In this document: positions 58,022-64,000 of the stretch, one piece after another
Layout: the number at the start of each line of letters is the position of its first letter
How positions within the stretch are numbered: the first letter of the stretch is position 1
Assembly: GCF_001888165.1 (NCBI RefSeq)
Contig: NZ_CP015455.1
Span: 2,660,001-2,724,000 of the forward strand
From: Syntrophotalea acetylenica
GTDB lineage: Bacteria; Desulfobacterota; Desulfuromonadia; Desulfuromonadales; Syntrophotaleaceae
Length of the DNA: 64,000 bases
Reading direction: 5' to 3'
The notes under the pieces: generated by a model
The model's input: the letters and a program-made list of their open reading frames with translations, nothing else
Databases searched by the model: none
What the model was told of the DNA's origin: nothing
Made by a program: the position numbers and the translations under genes

Positions 58022-58921
58022 TCAGCTCTTTCCACGGCTGCGCGGGTGGGCCCGGTCGTACACGTCCATCAGCCGGTCGAGGCTGACCTGGGTGTATTTC
58101 TGGGTTGTGGACAACGACGCATGTCCAAGCAGCTCCTGAATAGCGCGCAGATCGGCGCCGCCATCCAGCAGATGGGTAGCAAAGGAGTGGCGCAGGGCAT
58201 GGGGGGAGGCATCTTTGAGAATGCCGGCGTGCAGCAGCCATTTTTTCAGGTTGCGCTCGATACTCCTGGCCGACAGTCTTTCGCCCCGGTAGTTGAGAAA
58301 CAGCGGCTGGTCCTGTCGCGGCGCGCCCCGCGCGACCAGATAACGGTCCAGGGCCTGCCGCGCCATGCGCCCGACCGGCACGATGCGCTCCTTGTCGCCT
58401 TTGCCCCGGACCCGCACCAGCCCTTCGACAAGATCGACGTGACCGACATCGAGTGCTGCCAGTTCCCCGACCCGCAGGCCGCTGGAATAAAACAGCTCGA
58501 GAATGGCCCGATCGCGAACCGTGAGCGGCTCGTCGCTGGCGGCAGCCTGTATCAGGGCAAACATCTCGTCCACCGTCAAAACTTTTGGCAGATAGCGCTC
58601 GCGCCGGGGCGTGGCGACGGTTTCGGCGGGATTGACCTGCAATGCCCCCTGGCGCACCAGATAACGGAAAAAGCTGCGTATGGCTGACAGTTTGCGGCCA
58701 ATGGTGGTTCTGCAGTTGCGCTTGTGCAGCCGGGCAAGATAGCGCCGCAGCAGCAAAACATCGACCCGTTCCGGTGTCACCGGCCCGGCATCCGTGTCCG
58801 TCTGACTTTTGACAAACCGTAAAAACTCCAGTAAATCGTGCCGATAGGCGCGCAGCGTGTGAACGGACAGGTTGCGTTCAATCTCAAGATAGCAACAGAA
58901 GCGATCGATTGAGCGGTCCAT
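58022..58921 (-). CDS. xerC: Tyrosine recombinase XerC
   Basis: 299 aa, typical XerC/D size. Core-binding domain RFCCYLEIERNLSVHTLRAYRHDL, then catalytic R in SSGLRVGELAAL, K in GKGDKERIVP, HALRHSFATH, LLGHASL and nucleophile Y in TTQKYTQVSLDRL. Resolves chromosome dimers at dif with its partner and FtsK, whose gene lies 30 kb away. Different from the island integrase at 2.1 kb, which carries an arm-binding domain. Confidence 0.93.
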   Translation of the reverse strand: MDRSIDRFCCYLEIERNLSVHTLRAYRHDLLEFLRFVKSQTDTDAGPVTPERVDVLLLRRYLARLHKRNCRTTIGRKLSAIRSFFRYLVRQGALQVNPAETVATPRRERYLPKVLTVDEMFALIQAAASDEPLTVRDRAILELFYSSGLRVGELAALDVGHVDLVEGLVRVRGKGDKERIVPVGRMARQALDRYLVARGAPRQDQPLFLNYRGERLSARSIERNLKKWLLHAGILKDASPHALRHSFATHLLDGGADLRAIQELLGHASLSTTQKYTQVSLDRLMDVYDRAHPRSRGKS

Positions 58922-59203
58922 GTTTCATCCCTGTCCGGCCCGGGCCATATAAACCGGCGGGCCTGCAGATGCGCGCGTTGACGCTTGCGCGGGAGCATGC
59001 CATAATCGGAGGCGATCGGAACAATCCCGCAAAGCATTCCATAATGCGCCATAATGCGGATTCGCGGCGGGATATCGTGCGCGACACTTATCATCCTACA
59101 GCACCCCCCGGCATGGTTCAACAGCAAAGCGGTGCCTGCCGCACGGCCTGTCCCGGAGCTTTGCCGTCCGGAGCAGCCTCGGCCTTCTCAGGGAGCAACA
59201 GCC

Positions 59204-59599
59204 ATGATCACCCTCGACATTCCAACCCGGCAGCGTGAAGAAATGCTCGATATCACCGACCTGGTTCGCGATGCCATCCGTCGGTCGGGAATCCGGCAGG
59301 GAATCGCCTGTCTGCATGTTCCGCATACCACCTCGGCGATCACCATCAACGAAAACGCCGATCGCGATGTGGTTCGCGACCTGCTTTTCGGCCTGCAGCG
59401 CCTCGTCCCCCGCGATGCCGGCTATCATCATGCCGAAGGCAACAGCGATGCCCACCTGAAAAGTTCGCTGCTGGGCGTCGATCAGACCCTGCTGATCGAA
59501 AGCGGCCAGCCGGTACTGGGCACCTGGCAAGGAATCTATTTCTGCGAATTCGATGGCCCGCGCCGCCGCAAACTTCACCTCCGGATCATCGCAGCATGA
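59204..59599 (+). CDS. YjbQ family protein (secondary thiamine-phosphate synthase enzyme)
   Basis: 131 aa. Family core: RQGIACLHVPHTTSAITINENAD, DAGYHHAEGNSDAHLKSSLLG and LGTWQGIYFCEFDGPRRRKLHL, including the conserved H and N residues of the UPF0047 fold. Weak thiamine-phosphate synthase activity is known in E. coli YjbQ; the true role is unsettled. Start at the ATG with AGGGAG upstream. The stop overlaps the DUF362 gene by 4 nt. Confidence 0.88.
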   Translation: MITLDIPTRQREEMLDITDLVRDAIRRSGIRQGIACLHVPHTTSAITINENADRDVVRDLLFGLQRLVPRDAGYHHAEGNSDAHLKSSLLGVDQTLLIESGQPVLGTWQGIYFCEFDGPRRRKLHLRIIAA

Positions 59600-60789
59600 C
59601 GCCGCGCGTCGCACTGACCGCCGCGGCTGATTACCGGCGCGAAACGGTTGCGGAAGCCATCGGGATCCTTGTGGAGCATCTGGGGGGAATGGGCGCCTTC
59701 ATCCGGCCCGGCCAGCGGGTGTTGATCAAACCGAACATGCTGGCCGGCAAGCCGCCGGACAGCGCGGTTACCACCCACCCGGAAGTGGTGCGCGCGGTCA
59801 TCCTGCTGGCGCAGAAAGCCGGCGGCATCGTCTCGGTAGGGGACTCGCCCGGCATCGGCGCTCCGGCACAGGTAGCGCGACATTGCGGCATCATGGATGT
59901 GATCGAAGAAACCGGGGCGGTTTTTGCCCCTTTCCAGGATTCGGTCGCCATTGGCGCGGTCGGACGGACTTTTCACAAACTCGAACTGGCCCGGGATGTT
60001 GTGGCTGCCGAGGTCATCATCAATCTGCCGAAACTGAAAACCCACGGCATGATGGGACTGACCTGCGGCGTGAAAAACCTGTTCGGCGCCGTGGTCGGAA
60101 TGCGCAAACCGGCCCTTCATCTGCAGGCCGGCGCCGACAAGGGCCTGTTCGCCCTGATGCTGCTGGAACTGGCGGAACACATCCGCCCTTGCCTGACCAT
60201 CGTTGATGCCATTGTCGGGATGGAAGGCAACGGTCCCGGCAGCGGCGACCCCGTCGCCATCGGCGCGCTGCTGGCCGGCACCGACCCCCTGGCCGTGGAC
60301 ACCGTCGCCACCCGCCTGGTCGGCATGACTCCGGACCAGGTCTGGACGCAGCGCATGGCGCAGCGGACCGGGCGCCCCGGCAGCCGCCTGGAAGACATCG
60401 AATGCTGCGGCTCTGCCCTGGAAAAACTGGCGGTACCGCCCCTCCGGCCGGCACCAAGCGCCGACGTGGCGTGGGGCCTGCCCTGCTGGATGCGCTCGGC
60501 GTTAAAACATTCTCTGAGTTCGTGGCCTTATGCCGATATGCAACGCTGCAGGCGCTGCGGCCTGTGCGTCAAGCATTGTCCGCCCGGGGCCATGAAACTG
60601 GATCACAACCGCCTGCGCATCGACTACCGGCGCTGCATCGGCTGCTTCTGCTGCCAGGAACTGTGCCCCTACGGCGCACTGCTGACCCGCCAGGGCTGGC
60701 TGCTGCGCCTCGGCCGCTGGCTGGTAGAACGCCGCAGACCCGCATCCGCAACCGGACAGACACACCGCAAACCGCCCGACCCCCGATAA
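59596..60789 (+). CDS. DUF362 domain protein with two 4Fe-4S clusters
   Basis: 397 aa. DUF362 domain at 1-260 (LIKPNMLAGKPPDSAVTTHPEVVRA, SVGDSPGIG, LPKLKTHGMMGLTCGVKNLFG, DAIVGMEGNGPGSGDP), then ferredoxin motifs CRRCGLCVKHCPPGA and CIGCFCCQELCPYGA at about 318-360. An iron-sulfur oxidoreductase of unknown substrate, common in anaerobes. Co-translated with the YjbQ gene. Confidence 0.9.
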   Translation: MTPRVALTAAADYRRETVAEAIGILVEHLGGMGAFIRPGQRVLIKPNMLAGKPPDSAVTTHPEVVRAVILLAQKAGGIVSVGDSPGIGAPAQVARHCGIMDVIEETGAVFAPFQDSVAIGAVGRTFHKLELARDVVAAEVIINLPKLKTHGMMGLTCGVKNLFGAVVGMRKPALHLQAGADKGLFALMLLELAEHIRPCLTIVDAIVGMEGNGPGSGDPVAIGALLAGTDPLAVDTVATRLVGMTPDQVWTQRMAQRTGRPGSRLEDIECCGSALEKLAVPPLRPAPSADVAWGLPCWMRSALKHSLSSWPYADMQRCRRCGLCVKHCPPGAMKLDHNRLRIDYRRCIGCFCCQELCPYGALLTRQGWLLRLGRWLVERRRPASATGQTHRKPPDPR

Positions 60790-60820
60790 CACCACCCCGA
60801 CAAACCCCGAGGAATTCGAT

Positions 60821-61327
60821 ATGTTCAAACGCCTTGCCCTGCCGCACCGATTGCTTTTGTTGATGATACTGACATCCCTGCTCGGGGGGTGCGCCGTATT
60901 CCGCGCCGAACCGCCGGAAATCGCCCTGGCCGCGCTGCAGGTGGACAACCTGACCCTGAGTCACGCCCTTTTGACGGCGGACCTCGATCTGTATAACCCC
61001 AACGATTTCAACATCACCGTCGGCAAGATACGCTATGCCCTGTCCATTGGCGGCATCCGCGTGGCCCACGGCAATTCTTTGGACAGCATCCGCCTGGGAT
61101 CGCTGCAGAGCGGCCAGCTTGCCGTGCGGCTGTCTACCTCTTACCTCAATCTCCTGCGGCTGAGCCCGCTGCTGGAAGAGGGCAAACCGCTGCCTTATGA
61201 AATTTCCGGAGACGTGATGCTCGGCAGAATCCCGTGGGCACAACGCAACCTGCCCTTCAGAAAAAAAGGCTCCCTCGACCTTTCCGGACTCAGCTCCGAC
61301 GCAAACAGCGTCGAAACCTCCGAATGA
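60821..61327 (+). CDS. LEA type 2 / WHy-domain lipoprotein
   Basis: 168 aa. Lipoprotein signal with lipobox LGGC at 21-24, then a LEA14-like beta domain (LQVDNLTLSHALLTADLDLYN, NPNDFNITVGKIRYALSIGG, RLGSLQSGQLAVRL). Probably anchored at the inner or outer membrane facing the periplasm; LEA-type domains are linked to desiccation and stress but no specific role is known. Follows the DUF362 gene by 31 nt. Confidence 0.85.
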   Translation: MFKRLALPHRLLLLMILTSLLGGCAVFRAEPPEIALAALQVDNLTLSHALLTADLDLYNPNDFNITVGKIRYALSIGGIRVAHGNSLDSIRLGSLQSGQLAVRLSTSYLNLLRLSPLLEEGKPLPYEISGDVMLGRIPWAQRNLPFRKKGSLDLSGLSSDANSVETSE

Positions 61328-61388
61328 CTCCGGAAACCACGGACAACAACAGACCGGCGGAACAGCAGCATTCGCCCGGCCATTATGG

Positions 61389-61631
61389 CTAGCGACGGAA
61401 GTGCAACTCGTTTTGCAGCTCAAGGATTTTCTTGCGAAGCGCCAGAACCTCCCCGTGAGACGCCATGCCCTTGAGGTGATACCGCAGTTCCTGGTATTCG
61501 CCGTGCAGATCTTCCAGGCGTTGGCGGAGGTCCCTGTTGATCGCCTTGAGCTCTTCGTTTTCCCGTTTGAGGGAACGGATTTCTTCAAGGTGTTTGCTGA
61601 GCATGTCAACGGTTACAACATTGGAAGCCAT
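61389..61631 (-). CDS. Small coiled-coil protein, 80 aa
   Basis: Almost entirely a heptad coiled coil: MLSKHLEEIRSLKRENEELK, NRDLRQRLEDLHGEYQELRY and a final LRKKILELQNELHF. GGAAGGGTGG precedes the chosen ATG; an in-frame ATG at 61703 adds 24 non-heptad residues. No family name; it may be a cell-division or regulatory helper, as it lies beside the divIVA group on the same strand. Confidence 0.7.
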   Translation of the reverse strand: MASNVVTVDMLSKHLEEIRSLKRENEELKAINRDLRQRLEDLHGEYQELRYHLKGMASHGEVLALRKKILELQNELHFRR

Positions 61632-61765
61632 GGCCCACCCTTCCTTTCCGATCCGGGGCGGATCTATTATGACCTGAGCAGTTATCATTCTACTCGCAAA
61701 CATGCGTCAGGTAAAGGGCACGCGCATTGTCGGGGATGGTTGTGGAAATAAGAAACGGGAGGGAA

Positions 61766-62053
61766 TCAGGAAAGTACGCTGCGCACTTCTTCAACCGTCA
61801 TGCCTTCGATCAGAAGGCGTTTGTGGCGGGATTTATCTCCGGAAACGAGGGTGACCCGACTTTTCGCCACCCCCAGCAGTTTGGCGATGAACTCGCGGCA
61901 GGCCTTGTTAGCCGCACCTTCGACGGGCGGGGAGGTCAGGCGCAGCTTGAGACAATCACCCTGCAACCCGGCAAGCTCGTTGCGGCTGGCACGCGGCTGC
62001 ACATGAATATCGAGCAACACACCCGCATCGGAAGGGGTCAGGCACCCGGACAT
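61766..62053 (-). CDS. DUF167 (YggU) family protein
   Basis: 95 aa, with DIHVQPRASRNELAGLQGD, LRLTSPPVEGAANKACREFIAKLLG and VTLVSGDKSRHKRLLIEG, the DUF167 signature. Function unknown. Its start touches the divIVA stop (1-nt overlap), forming the frequent yggT-divIVA-yggU order. Confidence 0.92.
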   Translation of the reverse strand: MSGCLTPSDAGVLLDIHVQPRASRNELAGLQGDCLKLRLTSPPVEGAANKACREFIAKLLGVAKSRVTLVSGDKSRHKRLLIEGMTVEEVRSVLS

Positions 62054-62598
62054 CAGCGTCCATCCTTGTCGTCGCCAAAGGGCCGCCGGGCGGATGTTTC
62101 GTCCTCCAGGATCTCCATCAGCACCGGCTGGAAACGACCCTTTTCCCGGGCGGGCAACGCGTTCATTTCAAGCAGCCGCAGGTGGCTTTCCACCACGGCC
62201 CGCAATCCCGACTCGAAAGACACCTTCTGCCGCCGCAGTTCCTGGATTTCCGTAGCCAGATCGAGTTGCCGGCCGCGGGCTTCCTGCAGAATCTTTTCGC
62301 CCTGCAACTGGGCATCGGCAATCAGGATATCCGCCTCCCGGCGGGCATTGGCCTTCAATTCGTCGGTCATGCGTTGGGTGGTGAGCAGAGTTTCCTTGAG
62401 GGTCGCCTCACGCTCCCTCATTTCGTCGAGAGCGCTGCGGGTCCGCGCCAGATCTTCCTTGAGTTTCTGTACCTCCAGGGCATAGCGCTCCAGTTCATCG
62501 GCAACCTGTTCAAGGAATCTGTCGACCCCGGCCTTGTCATAGCCGAAAGTGCGGGTTTTGAACCGGTGCTGCTGAATATCGATGGGAGTGATGGTCAT
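62053..62598 (-). CDS. DivIVA domain protein
   Basis: 181 aa. The N-terminal DivIVA membrane-curvature motif is TPIDIQQHRFKTRTFGYDKAGVDRF, followed by a coiled coil to residue 160. In gram-negatives of this type it is a cell-pole or septum organiser; the specific partner is unknown. 15 nt after the YggT gene. Confidence 0.9.
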   Translation of the reverse strand: MTITPIDIQQHRFKTRTFGYDKAGVDRFLEQVADELERYALEVQKLKEDLARTRSALDEMREREATLKETLLTTQRMTDELKANARREADILIADAQLQGEKILQEARGRQLDLATEIQELRRQKVSFESGLRAVVESHLRLLEMNALPAREKGRFQPVLMEILEDETSARRPFGDDKDGR

Positions 62599-62613
62599 GG
62601 CAGGGATCCTGAA

Positions 62614-62895
62614 TCAGCGAAACAGCAAGGTCCGCAAAAAATTGCTTACGAAAAACAAGACGAAAATCAGCACCATCGGCGTAAAATCCAGCCCGCCGAC
62701 CCGCAAAGGTAGAAGCCGCCGCAGGCGTTGCAAAACCGGCTCCGTGGCGTTGTAAAGGAACCGCACAATGGGGTTGTAAGGATCGGGATTGACCCACGAA
62801 AGAATGGCCCGCGCCACCACGATGTAGGCGTAAATCTCGATAGCCGAAGCCACCATTTTTATCAATGTAAACTGCAACCCTTGAAGAATGCCCAC
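62614..62895 (-). CDS. YggT family membrane protein
   Basis: 93 aa with two membrane segments and the family motif AILSWVNPDPYNPIVRFLYNATEPVLQRLRR. YggT proteins are linked to septum and osmotic functions and usually stand with divIVA, as here. The 212 nt to the DAHP synthase hold divergent promoters. Confidence 0.9.
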   Translation of the reverse strand: MGILQGLQFTLIKMVASAIEIYAYIVVARAILSWVNPDPYNPIVRFLYNATEPVLQRLRRLLPLRVGGLDFTPMVLIFVLFFVSNFLRTLLFR

Positions 62896-63107
62896 GCTTG
62901 ACCTCGCTTGAAAAAATTTTCATCGTTTTTTCAATAATTAATGTCACGTTATACCGAATCCGCCGCCGAAGTGTCAACGCTTTCGGCAAAGCAAACCGGG
63001 CAACGACCGTATCCTTTGACAAACACACAAAAAACCGATACATTCTGGCTTCTCCATGCCCCGCACCCAAGGGTGTTCATGACACATTCCACCAGCAAGG
63101 AACCGCC

Positions 63108-64000
63108 ATGATCCGGACCACCAATCTCAATATCCGCGCGCTTACACCCATCATCGCACCGACCGATCTCAAGCAGGTCTTCCCTCTGAGCGAAGAGGCC
63201 GCGGAGTTTGTTCTAAGCAGCCGTCAGACCATCAGGGACATCCTGAATCAGCAAGATCACCGCATTATGGTGGTGGTCGGCCCCTGCTCGATCCATGACC
63301 CCAGGGCAGCCCTGGAATACGCTGAACGCCTGGCTGCACTGAAAGAAGAGCTGTCCGATCAACTGTTTCTGGTGATGCGCGTCTATTTCGAAAAACCGCG
63401 CACCACCATCGGCTGGAAAGGCCTGATCAACGATCCCGACCTCAACGGCACCCATCAGATATCCAAAGGTCTCGGAGTCGCCCGGGGTCTGCTGTGCGCC
63501 ATCACCCAGATGGGACTGCCCATCGCCACGGAAATGCTCGATCCGATCACCATCCAGTATCTTTCCGACATGATCAGCTGGGGGGCCATCGGCGCACGCA
63601 CTTCCGAATCCCAACCCCATCGGGAAATGGCCAGCGGTCTGTCGTTTCCTGTCGGGTTCAAGAACGGCACCGACGGCAGCCTGCAGATTGCCATCGATGC
63701 CATCGGCGCGGCCTGCCATCCGCACAGTTTTCTCGGCATCAGCCGGGACGGTCGCACCGCCATTGTCGAAACCACCGGCAACCCCGACACGCACATCGTA
63801 CTGCGAGGCGGTGGTGGCAAGCCCAACTATTATCCCGAAGACATCGCACGGGCTGAAAACCTTCTGCATCGCGCCGGTCTCAAGCAGGCGATCATGGTTG
63901 ACTGCAGTCATGCCAACTCCTTCAAGGATCACCAGCGGCAGGAAGAGGTTCTGGTCAACACCCTCGACCAGGTGGTGGCCGGCAACCGCTCCATCTGCTC
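63108..64000 (+). CDS. 3-deoxy-7-phosphoheptulonate synthase, class I (3' end outside window)
   Basis: First step of aromatic amino acid synthesis: PEP plus erythrose-4-phosphate to DAHP. The ATG at 63108 has AAGGA upstream and the frame stays open to the window end, 297 residues of about 350. Type I alpha motifs (AroF/G/H): VVVGPCSIHDP, RVYFEKPRTTIGWKGLINDPDL, ISWGAIGARTSESQPHREMASGL, VGFKNGTDG, VLRGGGGKPNYY and VDCSHANSFKDH. Which feedback type (Phe, Tyr, Trp) cannot be read. It is the window's third user of PEP. Confidence 0.95.
   Translation, partial: MIRTTNLNIRALTPIIAPTDLKQVFPLSEEAAEFVLSSRQTIRDILNQQDHRIMVVVGPCSIHDPRAALEYAERLAALKEELSDQLFLVMRVYFEKPRTTIGWKGLINDPDLNGTHQISKGLGVARGLLCAITQMGLPIATEMLDPITIQYLSDMISWGAIGARTSESQPHREMASGLSFPVGFKNGTDGSLQIAIDAIGAACHPHSFLGISRDGRTAIVETTGNPDTHIVLRGGGGKPNYYPEDIARAENLLHRAGLKQAIMVDCSHANSFKDHQRQEEVLVNTLDQVVAGNRSIC

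Overview
The window joins a mobile genomic island (position 1 to about 23,303, entered from inside at its left) to core chromosome (about 23,304 to 64,000). The core genes, their order and their GC-rich codon use look like a deltaproteobacterium of the Desulfuromonadales type (Pelobacter/Syntrophotalea/Desulfuromonas-like). That placement is an inference from gene content; no rRNA gene is present. The boundary is visible: the last 45 nt of a tRNA-Pro(CGG), from anticodon loop to CCA, stand without a 5' half at 23259-23303 and are followed by the tRNA terminator. This is the classic scar of an island inserted into the 3' half of a tRNA gene; the intact tRNA and the other end must lie left of this window.

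Island, left to right: a 5'-truncated RadC-like gene, two overlapping small genes of unknown function and a DUF2787-like gene (1-1.9 kb); a P4-type tyrosine integrase (2.1-3.3 kb); a long leftward defence block (16.6 to 3.7 kb) reading hsdR-hsdM-hsdS, then a PtuA-like ATPase and PtuB-like HNH nuclease (Septu-like pair), then two further PD-(D/E)XK-type proteins, mostly with 1-4 nt junctions. An ISNCY-like insertion sequence (9361-11043, 15-bp inverted repeats, 7-bp target duplication) splits hsdS. Right of it is a leftward operon for a family A DNA polymerase, a P-loop helicase-like ATPase and very small proteins (21.4-16.8 kb), probably the element's replication module.

Core region: plsY and mltG; an SPFH/NfeD pair; ftsK, uppP, RNase J and plsC; ssb; a polysaccharide cluster (GT2, UDP-glucuronate decarboxylase, AT-rich GT8); a Lin0512-family gene; an OmpR-type two-component system next to an LTA-synthase-like sulfatase; a flavodoxin/ferredoxin protein divergent from an AraC regulator; a methyltransferase followed by fused remnants of an RND transporter and a DUF1302 porin-like gene; a giant DUF748/AsmA-like protein; a five-gene phosphonate-type cluster (ATP-grasp ligase, 2-hydroxyacid dehydrogenase, PEP mutase, membrane protein, GNAT-like acyltransferase); ppc; xerC; a YjbQ/DUF362/lipoprotein group; and DUF167, DivIVA and YggT genes. 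It ends inside a DAHP synthase.

A caution for all readers: eight genes (hsdR, hsdM, hsdS, ftsK, plsC, the GT8 gene, the methyltransferase and the DUF748 gene) each become full length if one base is added to a G/C run of 4-6. All eight errors have the same sign and one hits the normally essential ftsK, so base-calling or assembly error is more likely than eight real mutations. The IS in hsdS and the RND/DUF1302 fusion are not explained this way.
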